A DNA stretch of 64,000 bases from Nostoc sp. FACHB-110 (lineage in GTDB: Bacteria; Cyanobacteriota; Cyanobacteriia; Cyanobacteriales; Nostocaceae). The position numbers were made by a program, and so were the translations under genes. The notes under the pieces were generated by a model. The model was not told where the DNA came from. It made no database searches and saw only the letters and a program-made list of their open reading frames with translations. Positions 26,323 to 36,238 of this stretch are shown here, piece after piece. Every line of letters starts with the position of its first letter. Position 1 is the stretch's first letter. Location: contig NZ_JACJRU010000007.1 in NCBI RefSeq assembly GCF_014697425.1, forward strand, positions 124,001 through 188,000, given 5' to 3'.

Positions 26323-27111
26323 TTGCTGACTGACTTGCAGGCATTTTTGCCTTTCTTTAACTCAGCTTTTTTTCGTTATGTCATGAGACATAAATTTACT
26401 CAGATTTCGGCAATTTTCTCCCAGCATGAATTGAAAAAACGGTGGCGATTGTTACAAAAAATCTTCCGTATTTTATGCTTAGTTTTGGGTTGCTGGCTCA
26501 TTGTCACCACTATAACCTTAGTTTCGGCATCGTCTAGGCCTGTTGATGCTGTATTTGTCCTTGGTGGCAGCATTCGCCGTGAAATTTATGTTGCCCAACA
26601 AGCAAAACAATATCCACAAATTCCCATCTTAATTTCCCGTGGTTCTTTAGACCCTTGTATATGGCTGATTTTTCAGCGCGAGAGTGCCCCTAAGCAGAAT
26701 GTTTGGTTAGAAAATTGTGCTGATTCTACGTTTGATAACTTTTACTATGGCATTCCAATTCTGCAACGTTGGGGAGTACATAAAGTCAGGCTGATTAGTT
26801 CCCCTTCTCACTTCCCGCGTGCAAAATGGATGGCGCAGATTTTGTTTGGGGCGCACGGCATTTGGGTAGAACCAGAAGTTGTGCAAGAAAAAGGCCGTCC
26901 GGCTAATCGGGAATATTGGTGGAAAACAGGGTTTGATATCTCACGAAGTTTGATTTGGGCAGTTTTGGGCCAATTTAACCAACCAAAATGCTCAAGTATC
27001 ACCAAGTTAACCGATGTTGATATAGAAGCTTGGCAGCGTCAAGGTTTTAAGTGTGAACGTCAAGGTGGAGTGGGAATGAAGGGGAAGGGTGCAGGGGTGA
27101 AGGGGCGTTAA
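26323..27111 (+). CDS. YdcF/SanA-like DUF218 membrane-anchored protein
   Basis: A 262-residue protein with a membrane anchor (ILCLVLGCWLIVTTITLVS, about residues 50-68) and a DUF218 domain: VDAVFVLGGSIRREIYVAQQ, ILISRGS, STFDNFYYGIPIL, and VRLISSPSHFPRAKWMAQI. Family members act in envelope or polysaccharide metabolism, but the reaction is not established. The frame opens with TTG at 26323; the ATG at 26383 is an equally good start. The last 15 residues (Gly/Lys-rich, GVGMKGKGAGVKG) are encoded by the left arm of a palindromic repeat and probably replaced the original C-terminus. Confidence 0.75.
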   Translation: MLTDLQAFLPFFNSAFFRYVMRHKFTQISAIFSQHELKKRWRLLQKIFRILCLVLGCWLIVTTITLVSASSRPVDAVFVLGGSIRREIYVAQQAKQYPQIPILISRGSLDPCIWLIFQRESAPKQNVWLENCADSTFDNFYYGIPILQRWGVHKVRLISSPSHFPRAKWMAQILFGAHGIWVEPEVVQEKGRPANREYWWKTGFDISRSLIWAVLGQFNQPKCSSITKLTDVDIEAWQRQGFKCERQGGVGMKGKGAGVKGR

Positions 27112-27184
27112 TTTGTAATTATGTAATAGTCAATCTTAATTCTTTCCCTTACACCCATACCCCCTTATACCCTCATACCCATTC
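27066..27184. repeat. Palindromic repeat spanning the 3' end of the YdcF-like gene
   Basis: The left arm has GGGGAAGGGTGCAGGGGTGAAGGGG-type units inside the coding region. The right arm has TTTCCCTTACACCCATACCCCC and further CCC units after the stop. It resembles the elements inside nirA and narB. Confidence 0.6.
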
Positions 27185-27339
27185 TCAATTTTGCCTAAAT
27201 GCCAAAAGGTCTTGCTATTGCGTTATGTTTGTGAAATACTTGTTTTTAAAATACGGTAAATCGATGCGGATTTAGTAGTATTTTTGAGATACACCATAAA
27301 ACATCCTGTCCTCAAAGGAATTGCGGACTAATCCTTAAG

Positions 27340-28101
27340 ATGACAAACACAGGAATTCGGATTAATCAAGTTAAAGTCCCAAATGGAGATTTGCAGATTG
27401 ACGCGTATTTAGCGGAACCTGCAAAAGAAGGGAAATTCCCAGCGATAATTGTGATTCAAGAAATCTTTGGGGTCAACATCCACATTCGGGAAGTTGCGGA
27501 AAGATTAGCTAAAGAGGGATATGTAGCGATCGCACCTGCATTATTTCAACGGACTGCACCGGGTTTTGAAGCTGGTTATACTCCCGATGATATCCAACGC
27601 GGTCGTGCGGCGAAGGATCAGACGAAAGCTGAAGAGATATTGAGTGATATTCAAGCTGCGATCGCTTATGTAAGAACTCTACCAAATGTCAAAGGCGATG
27701 CGATCGGCTCTATTGGTTTTTGTTTTGGTGGTCACGTTGTTTATCTAGCTGCTACCTTACCAGATATCAAAGCTACAGCATCATTCTACGGTGGTGGTAT
27801 TCCCAACACTACACCTGGTGGTGGAGAACCTACAATTAATAGAACCCCAGATATTCAAGGGCCAATCTATGCCTTCTTTGGTACGGAAGATAAAGGTATA
27901 CCCTTAGAACAAACTGAACAAATTGAAGCGGAATTAAAAAAACATCGTATTCCTCATAGCATATTCCGTTATTCTGGCGCAGAGCATGGCTTTTTCTGTA
28001 ATCATCGCGCTAGTTATAATGCCACAGCTGCGGCTGATGCGTGGACTCATGTTTTAGAACTATTCCAGACAAATTTGCAATTGCAGCCAGTCTCAGGCTG
28101 A
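27340..28101 (+). CDS. Dienelactone hydrolase family protein
   Basis: An alpha/beta hydrolase of 253 residues. The nucleophile is the Cys in GFCFGGHVV, as in dienelactone hydrolases. The acid is probably the Asp in FFGTEDKGIP, and the His is in AEHGFFCNHR. The early VIVIQEIFGVN motif is also typical. No aromatic-degradation genes lie nearby, so the true substrate is unknown; many cyanobacterial members are general carboxyl-ester or lactone hydrolases. It is monocistronic, followed by a good hairpin at 28167. Confidence 0.9.
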   Translation: MTNTGIRINQVKVPNGDLQIDAYLAEPAKEGKFPAIIVIQEIFGVNIHIREVAERLAKEGYVAIAPALFQRTAPGFEAGYTPDDIQRGRAAKDQTKAEEILSDIQAAIAYVRTLPNVKGDAIGSIGFCFGGHVVYLAATLPDIKATASFYGGGIPNTTPGGGEPTINRTPDIQGPIYAFFGTEDKGIPLEQTEQIEAELKKHRIPHSIFRYSGAEHGFFCNHRASYNATAAADAWTHVLELFQTNLQLQPVSG

Positions 28102-28166
28102 ATTGCTACTACAACAAAACATAACTCCTCCTTACCTAAACAAACTCTGCCATAAATTTGATGACT

Positions 28167-28207
28167 TGGTAATTGGTAATTATTAATTACCAGTTACCAG
28201 TTTTTCC
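28167..28207 (+). terminator. Intrinsic terminator after the dienelactone hydrolase gene
   Basis: TGGTAATTGGTAATTA pairs with TAATTACCAGTTACCA (one G-T pair) with almost no loop, followed by GTTTTTCCC. TGGTAATTGGTAATT is also a common dispersed repeat, so it may be both. Confidence 0.55.
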
Positions 28208-28451
28208 CTGGTACTTTATAGCAGAATTCAGGAGGTAGCTTTGAGAATTCAAGCGTTTAGTTCAATCACTGGAAATTTGCTGTAATTCAGAAATTTATTA
28301 AGTCAGATTGCTCTGGCTGTGATTTGTCGTGTCTAGCTTTTTGCCAATAATTTTAAAACATGGTAACAGCGTTACAAGAATTCAAAATTAATATCTTTCG
28401 CCGTTTTTCTCTTTTCATACTGCTAGGAATATTTACTAAGAGATAAGATTT
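28208..28451. other. Upstream region of the monooxygenase pair
   Basis: No regulatory site could be named. AGGAGG at about 28230 is not near a start codon that opens a useful frame. Confidence 0.3.
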
Positions 28452-29588
28452 ATGGAAATATTTTGGTATTTACCGACCCAGGGTGATGAACGATATTTAG
28501 GGACAAAAATTGGCAGACGACAAGCTAATTATCCTTATATGCAGCAAATTGCCCAAGCTGTAGATAAATTAGGCTACGGTGGGATGTTAATTGGGACGGG
28601 ACAAAAGCAGGATACTTGGATTGTGGCTGCTTCTTTGATTCCGGTGACAGAACGCTTACGGTTTTTAGTGGCGTTTCGTCCAGCAATTATGTCACCTTCC
28701 CTCGCGGTGAGGATGGCGGCTACCTTTGACCAACTTTCTAACGGCCGCATTATTTTAAATGTGGTGACTGGTGGCGACTCCAAAGAATTAGCCAAAGATG
28801 GCGTTTTCTTAGACCATGACCAGCGTTATGAATTGACTGATGAATTTTTAACAATTTGGCGATCGCTTATGCAAGGCGATGATGTAACCTTCAAAGGTCG
28901 CCACCTGCAAGTTGAGGGTGCTAAATTACAATTCCCCCCAGTCCAAAAACCCTACCCTACCTTATATTTTGGTGGTTCTTCTGATGCAGCTTTGCAAGTT
29001 GCAGCCAAACACATCGATGTTTATTTAACTTGGGGTGAACCACCAGCCCAAGTTGCCGAAAAAATTGCTAAAGTTCGCCAATTAGCAGCCGAACAAGGTA
29101 GAACAGTCCGTTTTGGCATTCGGATGCACGTTATTGTCCGGGAAACCACCCAAAAGGCTTGGGATGCAGCCAACGAACTAATCAAATATCTTGATGATGA
29201 CACAATTGCTGCTGCTCACAAACGCTTTGTCCAGTCAGAATCAGCAGGACAACGGCGGATGGCGCAGCTAAATAACGGTAGTCGCCAAAATTTAGAAATC
29301 AGTCCGAATTTATGGTCTGGTGTCGGCTTAGTCCGGGGTGGTGCGGGTACAGCCTTAGTCGGAGATCCAGACACCGTAGCAGCGAGAATCCAGGAATATG
29401 CTGATTTAGGAATTGATACCTTTGTATTTTCCGGCTACCCCCACTTAGAAGAAGCTTATCGCGTCGCTGAGTTACTTTTCCCCCGCTTACCACTGCAAAC
29501 TTCGCAAAACGCCATACCACAGCAATTACCAACACCCTTTAACGAGTTTGTCACCAAGACAGATTTACTTAAACCCCAGCCTGTGTAG
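28452..29588 (+). CDS. ssuD: FMNH2-dependent alkanesulfonate monooxygenase
   Basis: A luciferase-like flavin monooxygenase of 378 residues that releases sulfite from alkanesulfonates using FMNH2 supplied by a separate reductase. The N-terminus [17 protein letters not shown] and [19 protein letters not shown] are characteristic of SsuD, as is the length. No ssuABC transporter or ssuE reductase lies in the window; the neighbour at 29633 is a second flavin monooxygenase, 44 bases downstream, probably in the same operon. It is likely induced by sulfur limitation, although no site was seen. Desulfonating monooxygenases of close substrate range cannot be separated by eye. Confidence 0.88.
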   Translation: MEIFWYLPTQGDERYLGTKIGRRQANYPYMQQIAQAVDKLGYGGMLIGTGQKQDTWIVAASLIPVTERLRFLVAFRPAIMSPSLAVRMAATFDQLSNGRIILNVVTGGDSKELAKDGVFLDHDQRYELTDEFLTIWRSLMQGDDVTFKGRHLQVEGAKLQFPPVQKPYPTLYFGGSSDAALQVAAKHIDVYLTWGEPPAQVAEKIAKVRQLAAEQGRTVRFGIRMHVIVRETTQKAWDAANELIKYLDDDTIAAAHKRFVQSESAGQRRMAQLNNGSRQNLEISPNLWSGVGLVRGGAGTALVGDPDTVAARIQEYADLGIDTFVFSGYPHLEEAYRVAELLFPRLPLQTSQNAIPQQLPTPFNEFVTKTDLLKPQPV

Positions 29589-29632
29589 TTGCAGGCGATC
29601 GCATTTATGTTTCTACCATAAGGATAAAAGTA

Positions 29633-30958
29633 ATGAGTACGCCAAAAAAACAATTGAAACTGGGTGCATTTTTATCCAGTAGTGGACATCACCTAGCCTC
29701 ATGGCGGTATCCCAATGCACAGGCTAACGGTGGTTTGAATATTCAGCATTTTAAACGCCTGGCAAAGACCGCAGAACGGGGAAAATTTGATATGATTTTC
29801 TTTGCTGATGGTGTAGCTGTGCGCGATCGCGGTCAAGGTACAGAAGTTTTAAGCCGTAATGGCAAACTCGTCCATTTTGAACCACTGACTCTACTATCAG
29901 CTTTGTCTGTAGTCACAGAACGCATTGGCTTAACCGCGACAGTCTCTACCACCTACAACGAACCTTATCACCTCGCTCGGAAGTTTGCTTCTCTTGACTA
30001 TCTTAGTGGTGGCCGTGCTGGTTGGAATCTCGTCACCTCTGCCACTGAATCAGAAGCGTTGAATTTCAACCGCGAACAACACATGGAACATACTCTGCGC
30101 TACGAACGCGCCCGTGAGTTTGTTGATGTTGTTACCAAACTTTGGGACAGTTGGGAAGATGATGCTTTGTTGCAAGATAAAGAATCAGGTATTTACTTCG
30201 ACCCAGATAAACTACACGTTCCCAACCACAAAGGCGAACATTTTGCGGTGCGCGGCCCGTTGAATGTCGCTCGTCCTATCCAAGGATACCCAGTAATAAT
30301 TCAAGCTGGTTCTTCGGAAGATGGTAAAAATCTCGCTGCCCAAACAGCAGAAGTGATATTTACTGCCCAGCAAACCCTAGAAGAAGCCCAAGCCTTCTAC
30401 GCAGATGTCAAAGGCCGACTCGCCCAATATGGACGTTCCCCAGACCATCTCAAAATTATGCCTGGTGTGTTCCCCGTCATTGGCAGAACTGAACAAGAAG
30501 CCAAGGATAAATTCGAGCAAATTCAAGAGTTAATTGATCCTGTGGTTGGCTTGAATTTGTTGGGAGGAATGATTGGTGGATTTGATTTATCAGCCTACCC
30601 ATTAGATGGGCCATTACCTGAATTGCCAGAGACAAACGGTGGTAAAAGCCGTCAAAAACTGTTGACAGATTTAGCCCGACGAGAAAATTTAACAATTCGC
30701 CAACTGTATTTATCAATTGCTGGGGCGCGGGGACATCGGCAAATTCTCGGCACACCAGAACAAATTGCTGACCAATTAGAAGAGTGGTTTATTCATGGTG
30801 GGGCTGATGGATTTAATATTATGCCGCCTTGGCTACCGGGAGGCTTGGATGAATTTGTCGATTTGGTCATCCCCGAACTGCAACGCCGGGGATTATTCCG
30901 CACTGAGTACGAAGGTTGGATACTCAATACTTCTCGGTTAAGGACAAAAGCAAGGTAA
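29633..30958 (+). CDS. NtaA/SnaA/DszA-type flavin monooxygenase
   Basis: A 441-residue luciferase-like monooxygenase of the NtaA/SnaA/DszA group, with FDMIFFADG, SVVTERIGLTATVSTTYNEP and LSGGRAGWNLVTS near the start and GGADGFNIMPPWLPGGLDEF near the end. Group members use FMNH2 to oxidise nitrilotriacetate, dibenzothiophene sulfone, dimethyl sulfide or similar compounds. Beside ssuD, the likely role is scavenging sulfur (possibly nitrogen) from an organic compound. A good start is ATG 29633, preceded by AAGGATAAAAG. No reductase is encoded next to it. Confidence 0.87.
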   Translation: MSTPKKQLKLGAFLSSSGHHLASWRYPNAQANGGLNIQHFKRLAKTAERGKFDMIFFADGVAVRDRGQGTEVLSRNGKLVHFEPLTLLSALSVVTERIGLTATVSTTYNEPYHLARKFASLDYLSGGRAGWNLVTSATESEALNFNREQHMEHTLRYERAREFVDVVTKLWDSWEDDALLQDKESGIYFDPDKLHVPNHKGEHFAVRGPLNVARPIQGYPVIIQAGSSEDGKNLAAQTAEVIFTAQQTLEEAQAFYADVKGRLAQYGRSPDHLKIMPGVFPVIGRTEQEAKDKFEQIQELIDPVVGLNLLGGMIGGFDLSAYPLDGPLPELPETNGGKSRQKLLTDLARRENLTIRQLYLSIAGARGHRQILGTPEQIADQLEEWFIHGGADGFNIMPPWLPGGLDEFVDLVIPELQRRGLFRTEYEGWILNTSRLRTKAR

Positions 30959-30998
30959 AGTGATAATTGTTCACCAAGAAGAGTGATGTAAAAAACTG

Positions 30999-31270
30999 GT
31001 GCTGCTAAAAGATTTCTCCTTGATCACGCCAACGCTAGAAGCAGAGTTAATATTCAAAGCGATAGAAACAGTGATTTCCCCGTCTGTAATTAGACAAACT
31101 CTACTAGAGACAGGGAGTTGTGAAGAGCGGTCACGGAAATTGCCATCTGGGCTGGTAGTGTGTCTGGTCATAGCAATGAATCTATGGTCATCAGATGCAA
31201 TGGGGGAGGTACTGAAAAATCTGGTGAGTGGATTAAGTAGAGAATGGACGCGGTTAGGGAAGTATTGGGT
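30999..31270 (+). pseudogene. IS4-type transposase N-terminal fragment
   Basis: About 90 codons resemble the N-terminal domain of IS4 transposases (LIFKAIETVISPSVIRQTLL, RSRKLPSGLVVCLVIAMNL and SGLSREWTRLGKYW). The catalytic DDE domain is absent: homology stops at about 31266, where a VapC-like sequence begins in another frame. It is not functional as a transposase. Confidence 0.65.
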
Positions 31271-31503
31271 TAGATGTAACTTTACCCAATCGCTTTGAAA
31301 ATAGAATTTTACGTATAGATGTCTCAACAATGATGTTATGGGGAAACCTAGTTGGACAACTAGAACTTTCGGGGCGACCTCTACCTGTCATGGATTCTTT
31401 AATTGCTGCCTTAGCCCTGCAACATTCTCTAATATTAGTCACTCGCAACGAAAATGATTTTGCCGGAACAGGGATTGTCATCTTTAATCCTTGGTCTGGT
31501 TAG
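31258..31503 (+). pseudogene. VapC-like PIN toxin, C-terminal remnant
   Basis: The frame ending in TAG at 31501-31503 reads LDVTLPNRFENRILRIDV, then PLPVMDSLIAALALQHSLIL, VTRNENDFAGTGIVIFNPW. These are the second half of a VapC ribonuclease, including the conserved D in MDSLIAA and the TRN/D-F motif. The N-terminal half with the first acidic residues is missing and is replaced by the IS4 fragment. No antitoxin gene remains. Confidence 0.7.
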
Positions 31504-32253
31504 TTGTTACCAACTCAAAAGCCGAGCTTTAAAGTTTAGAGCATTATATAAAGCTTGTATGAACTAATTCTTGGCTTCCAGAAGTATCCTTATGTTAATT
31601 AATCATATTTAGTTATATCTTTTAGAGCAACTCTCATCAAATAATCATTGTTTACGTATAATTAAATGTATTACTAAATACAACGTCATATTTTTTCTCA
31701 ATAAAAAATGAAAAATAAAGCAGATTATCAAACTAATAATAAAAATAAGAAATATCTTTATATAAAAGATAACCTGCAAATTATATTAAGAATTTATTAC
31801 ATTAGTTTTATTTAAGAATTTATTTTGAATTTCTAGTAAAGATGTTTATTTTCTTGACAAAACAATGATATCTATTGAGTTACGGCTAGAGTAAAAGCTC
31901 TTATATCTTCAGCTATATGAATTTTCATTTGCGGAATCAATAATTTTCGATGCGTCACTATTAGTGATTAAGCAAATGATAAGTCATGAATAAACTGTTG
32001 CTAAATCAACAGTATTGTTTTCTATCGTTCTCTATTCAGATTCAAGCTAACAAATCTTCATCGTAGAAGATGAGATAAATATTGTTTTCTCAAGTATCAA
32101 TAAGCGGCTGTCTAATTGATTGGTAATAATGCCAATGCTGAAATTCTGCAACAGTCAGATAAATACTTTTTGAGAAAATATTGCCGTTATTTTTTACTGT
32201 CCAGGCAAATTAGTCTACCACACACAATCATTCAAATTTAGAGGATTTTGATT
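31504..32253. other. AT-rich spacer upstream of the glycine-rich repeat gene
   Basis: These 750 bases are very AT-rich, with no supported frame. TAGAGGA just before 32254 serves as ribosome site of the next gene. No promoter could be picked with confidence. Confidence 0.45.
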
Positions 32254-33720
32254 ATGCCTAGATTGACAGTTCCACCAAATATCATAGGCACTGCTGGTAA
32301 CGACACACTGGTTGGTGAAGATATAAATCAATCTTCAGCAATAGGTATTGATATTTTAACTGGAGGTTTCATTTGTACACGAGGCGGGAATGACACTATT
32401 AGGGGTACTGGTACTGGCAGCAATGGTAGTGCGGGGATTGGCAGCGGCGGACTAGGCCTTATGGGGACTGGCATCAGCAACAGTGGCAGTCTGTATACTG
32501 GCAATGGAGATGACGCTATCACTGGCATTGGTTCTGGCGGTTCTGGCGGCAATGCTAGTGGTAGTAGTCCCTCTGGTGGTATCACCAGAGGCGGCGATGG
32601 CGATGCAGGGATTGGCATCAGTAATAGTAGCAGTCTGTATACTGGCAATGGAAACGACACTATCACTGGCACTGGTTCTGGCGGTTCTGGCGGCAGCAGC
32701 AACAGCGGCGGTTTTGGTAGTGTCAACTTTGCTGGCAATGGCAATGCGGGGATTGGCATCAGCAATAGTGGCAGTCTGTATACTGGCAATGGAGATGATG
32801 CTATCATTGGCACTGGTTCTGGTGGTTCTGGCGGCAGCAGCGGTAACAGCAGTTTCAGCAGAGGCGGCAACGGCGATGCAGGGACTGGAATTAGCAACAG
32901 TGGCAGTCTGTATACTGGCAATGGAAATGACATTATCACTGGTACTGGCTCTGGCGGTTCTGGCGGCGGCATAGGTGGTTTCAGCAGAGGCGGCAACAAC
33001 GGCAACGGCAATGCAGGGACTGGAATTAGCAACAGTGGCAGTCTGTATACTGGCAATGGAAACGACACTATCACTGGCACTGGTTCTGGCGGTTCTGGCG
33101 GCAAGACCAACGGTGGTTTTGGAAGTCCCAACTTCCTCGCCGGCTCTGGTGGTCAAGGGATTGGCATCAGTAACTTTAAAGAAGCTCTCATCTCTACTGG
33201 AAGTGGTAATGACACAATTAAGGGTTATGGGAATAGTTCAGACCCAAATGCACTCGCTTATGGAATATTCAACAATGGTCTCATTGATACTGGTAATGGT
33301 CGTGACATCCTAACCGGACAAGCTACAGCAACAGTTGGTGGTACTGTCTATGGCATTTATGGAACAGGAACCATCAACACAGGTAGTGGCAATGATGAAG
33401 TTACAGCCACCAGTACCATCAATGAAGTTCAACAAAAGGTCAGTATCGGTGGTGGTATCAAAATTGATCTAGGCACTGGAGATGATAAATTTCAAGGGTT
33501 TGGTAATGGAACTGTTGATGGTGGAAATGGTTTTGACACCCTAGACCTTAGTGCTTTCAATCGCTCCCAACTAGTTATTTCTGGCGTAATATCAGGCAAT
33601 GTCCTGAATCCGGCTAACATTTCATTTAATAACAATGGAAATGTCGTAACACTCTCCACTACTGGCTTTGAGAATTTTATCTTTGCCGATACCACTTTGT
33701 CTTACAGCACTTTGGTTTAA
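32254..33720 (+). CDS. Glycine-rich repeat protein with GNDT-type (RTX-like) motifs
   Basis: A 488-residue protein. It begins with an RTX-like segment (GTAGNDTLVGED), then carries about five imperfect repeats of 40-50 residues. Each contains GISNSGSLYTGNGNDTI and TGTGSGGSGG, separated by variable Gly/Ser linkers. The last 150 residues are less regular, with GSGNDTIKGYG, TGSGNDEVTAT and FQGFGNGTVDGGNGFDTLDLS. GxGNDxI units resemble hemolysin-type calcium-binding repeats but are spaced much more widely. There is no N-terminal signal, as in type I secreted proteins. The start is ATG 32254 (GAGGA 8 bases upstream), not TTG 32248. It is probably extracellular or surface-linked; function is unknown. 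DNA repeats also leave long open frames on the other strand. Confidence 0.8.
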   Translation: MPRLTVPPNIIGTAGNDTLVGEDINQSSAIGIDILTGGFICTRGGNDTIRGTGTGSNGSAGIGSGGLGLMGTGISNSGSLYTGNGDDAITGIGSGGSGGNASGSSPSGGITRGGDGDAGIGISNSSSLYTGNGNDTITGTGSGGSGGSSNSGGFGSVNFAGNGNAGIGISNSGSLYTGNGDDAIIGTGSGGSGGSSGNSSFSRGGNGDAGTGISNSGSLYTGNGNDIITGTGSGGSGGGIGGFSRGGNNGNGNAGTGISNSGSLYTGNGNDTITGTGSGGSGGKTNGGFGSPNFLAGSGGQGIGISNFKEALISTGSGNDTIKGYGNSSDPNALAYGIFNNGLIDTGNGRDILTGQATATVGGTVYGIYGTGTINTGSGNDEVTATSTINEVQQKVSIGGGIKIDLGTGDDKFQGFGNGTVDGGNGFDTLDLSAFNRSQLVISGVISGNVLNPANISFNNNGNVVTLSTTGFENFIFADTTLSYSTLV

Positions 33721-33941
33721 AGACACAATTGCCACAATCGTAAATTACTTAAAGCAATGGCGTATGCCTTGATCATCTTTTGACCGTTGTATGTTTCACG
33801 CCCGCTCATCAAGAAAAACGAGCAGATGTTTGTACCAACGGGCGATATCTGCAACAAGCTAGTCTTACGCGCTGCTGTGCTGGGTTGGGTGATTAGGATT
33901 TTAGGCTAACGGGCTTGAGCCACTCTATTATTAACTCTTAA

Positions 33942-34043
33942 CCGAGAAGTATTGGCTGGACACTGAGAGAACATCTTGGTTTGCCTCGTCCTGTTAACCA
34001 ATTCAGCAAGATTAAGGCTAATTCTGAGCCTGTAGCAGTATAA
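33942..34043 (+). pseudogene. Possible 3' relic of a lost gene
   Basis: A frame of 33 codons between stops reads SIGWTLREHLGLPRPVNQFS, then KIKANSEPVAV and a stop. Its composition looks like a genuine protein end, but no start, body or family can be given. Confidence 0.25.
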
Positions 34044-34112
34044 GAAATTATGCTAAGTGGAGGTAATAGGTCAATAGGCTTGGGTTAAGGTTATTTGTGA
34101 TGTTTCCAAATC

Positions 34113-34143
34113 TGTAGAGACGGTGCAATGCAACGTCTCTACA
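34113..34143. repeat. Dispersed palindrome TGTAGAGACG...CGTCTCTACA
   Basis: TGTAGAGACG and CGTCTCTACA flank a TGCAATGCA core, with one unpaired position per arm. A second copy is at 59984-60014. Confidence 0.75.
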
Positions 34144-34243
34144 AATGTTATCGGTTGAATTATCTGATAGGTAGCATTGGAGGGGGTTTCAATCCTCTTG
34201 AGGGTGCAGTCTTCACTACACCCTCAACCCTACACCCCAAACC

Positions 34244-36238
34244 TTATTCTCTGTTATGTGCTTTAACTAAGTTGCTAGACTGCTGCGCCAGAATGCTGTG
34301 TAAGGTCTGCAATAACTCTTTGGTTGTGTATGGCTTCGGAATAAACTTTTTGATTCCTGGTATTTTGGTTAGTTTATCGCTAGCATTCAGACCACTAACA
34401 GCCACCACTTTGACTTGAGAATTCATTTTTTGCAAAGTGCTAATGGCAGTTGCCCCATCCATTGATGGCATCATCATATCCATCAAGACTAAGCTAATTT
34501 TAGCTTCATGTTGGGCATAAAGAGCGATCGCTTCAATGCCATTACTGGCTGTCATTACTTTGTAGTTGTAAGTTTCGAGGGAAATTTTGGTTGTTTCTAA
34601 AATTCCGCTTTCATCATCGACTACTAAAATTAATTCTCCGTTACCTTTGAGCAATTCTAAGTCTTCCCCTAGGGTCGTTTTTGCTACTTCCACGGCTGGT
34701 AAAAAGACTTTAAATTCTGTACCCTTACTAACTTGACTAGCCACCGTCACAAAACCACCATGACTTTGGATGATACCCCTGACGGTGGATAAACCTAAGC
34801 CTGTACCTTTGCCAAGTTCTTTAGTAGTAAAAAACGGCTCGAAAATTCTATCAATGATTTCTGAGGGCATTCCCACGCCTGTATCTGCAACAGTAATTAC
34901 AATATAAGCACCAACACGGGCATCTAGATTCATACGTGCATACTGTTCATCGATGTAAATATTTTCCGCAGAAATGGTGATATTGCCACCGCTCGGCATA
35001 GCATCACGGGCATTGACTACTAAGTTCATCATTAATTGATGTAAGTGTGTTGCATCACCAATGACTGCCCAAAGTCCTGGTTGAATTTGCGTGGTCAATT
35101 CCAGGGATTTCGGGAAAGTTTCGTGGAAAATTTGCTGAATTTCAAAGAACAGATGACTGATTTGCACAATGGTACGCTGACCTTCCACACCGCGCGCAAA
35201 CTGCAAGACTTGTTTAACTAAAGCAGCCCCCCGTTTAGAATTATTTTCTATGGTTTTCAACATTTGTTGATTGCGCTCATTGGTATCGGGCAGTTTCAAT
35301 TGCAGAAGTTGTGCTGCTGTCAAAATGGGAGTCAATATATTATTGAGGTCATGAGCGATACCACTAGCTAAAGTGCCAATACTTTCTAGACGTTGGGCGC
35401 GGAGAATTTGACTTTCTAAATGTTTCTTTTCGGTAATATCAGTATTAACTGTTAAGATTGATTTTGGTTGACCGTTGCGATCGCGCATTAAAGTCCAACG
35501 GCTAGAAACAATCACATTTTTTCCTTGCTTGTTAATTTGCTTTAATTCCCCATGCCAAAAACCCGAATCAGCGATACCTGCATAAATACTTTGAATTTGC
35601 GATAAGCTATCTGGTGGATATAAAAGTTGGCTGACATCTTGACCAATTACTTCTGTTGCTGGCCAACCATATAAACTTTCAGCACCTTGATTCCAAAAAC
35701 GAATTTGATTACCAAAATCTTTGACAATAATTGCATCGCTAGTAATATCTAACAAAGCAGCTTGTTCGCGGATTTTTTCTTCGACTTGTAAGCGTTCAGC
35801 AATTTCAGTTTCTAAACGTAAATTCTGTGCTTGCAGAGTTTTTGTGAGAGTTCTGAGTTTGAGATGCAGTTGAATTCTGGCTAATACTTCTTGATGTTGC
35901 AAGGGTTTAGTAAGGTAATCAACTGCACCCAATTCAAAGCCTTTAATTTTATCTACGGTTTCTGAAAGTGCTGTCATAAAAATGACAGGTATATCTTGCG
36001 TTTTTTCACTTGTTTTCAGATGACGGCAAGTTGCAAAACCGTCCATTCCCGGCATGAGTATATCTAACAATATTAAATCAGGTGGAGCATATTCGGCTCT
36101 GGCGATCGCACTTTCACCATCTTCCGCAATCAAAACCGTAAATCCGGCTTGACCTAAAAAATCAAACAGCATTTCTAAATTGATGGGAGTGTCGTCAACA
36201 ATTAAAATGACACTGGATTTATGAAAATTATTTGTCAT
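34244..36238 (-). CDS. Hybrid histidine kinase (REC-PAS-HisKA-HATPase-REC)
   Basis: A 664-residue cytoplasmic kinase. Receiver 1 (about 10-125) has [10 protein letters not shown] and phospho-Asp in [18 protein letters not shown] domain (about 155-280, [20 protein letters not shown]) senses an unknown signal. The H-box is [13 protein letters not shown] (about 300), followed by the ATP-binding domain ([31 protein letters not shown]). Receiver 2 (about 540-655) has LVVDDESGI and [13 protein letters not shown]. There are no membrane segments. Its ATG overlaps the stop of the upstream 2011-residue kinase gene by four bases (ATGA), so the two are translationally coupled and probably form one phosphorelay. 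Confidence 0.92.
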   Translation of the reverse strand: MTNNFHKSSVILIVDDTPINLEMLFDFLGQAGFTVLIAEDGESAIARAEYAPPDLILLDILMPGMDGFATCRHLKTSEKTQDIPVIFMTALSETVDKIKGFELGAVDYLTKPLQHQEVLARIQLHLKLRTLTKTLQAQNLRLETEIAERLQVEEKIREQAALLDITSDAIIVKDFGNQIRFWNQGAESLYGWPATEVIGQDVSQLLYPPDSLSQIQSIYAGIADSGFWHGELKQINKQGKNVIVSSRWTLMRDRNGQPKSILTVNTDITEKKHLESQILRAQRLESIGTLASGIAHDLNNILTPILTAAQLLQLKLPDTNERNQQMLKTIENNSKRGAALVKQVLQFARGVEGQRTIVQISHLFFEIQQIFHETFPKSLELTTQIQPGLWAVIGDATHLHQLMMNLVVNARDAMPSGGNITISAENIYIDEQYARMNLDARVGAYIVITVADTGVGMPSEIIDRIFEPFFTTKELGKGTGLGLSTVRGIIQSHGGFVTVASQVSKGTEFKVFLPAVEVAKTTLGEDLELLKGNGELILVVDDESGILETTKISLETYNYKVMTASNGIEAIALYAQHEAKISLVLMDMMMPSMDGATAISTLQKMNSQVKVVAVSGLNASDKLTKIPGIKKFIPKPYTTKELLQTLHSILAQQSSNLVKAHNRE

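Larger units (their letters stand above)
33721..34243. other. Spacer with relics and palindromes
   Basis: It holds a possible coding relic (33942-34043), the palindrome at 34113-34143, and a second hairpin TTGAGGGTG/CACCCTCAA at about 34197-34227. Nothing else was recognised. Confidence 0.4.

Noticed and set aside
32328..33131. Long proline/leucine-rich open frame on the minus strand across the glycine-rich gene
   Set aside because: It is the complement of the tandem DNA repeats, which lack stops in several frames. No ribosome site or family features were seen.
32483..33313. Two plus-strand frames with Ala/Leu/Val-rich repeats overlapping the glycine-rich gene
   Set aside because: They are out-of-frame readings of the same repeats. 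The GNDT-containing frame has the better start and a meaningful composition.
34186..34196. GTTTCAATCC, reminiscent of CRISPR repeats
   Set aside because: It occurs once, with no spaced copies nearby. It belongs to a hairpin-rich spacer.
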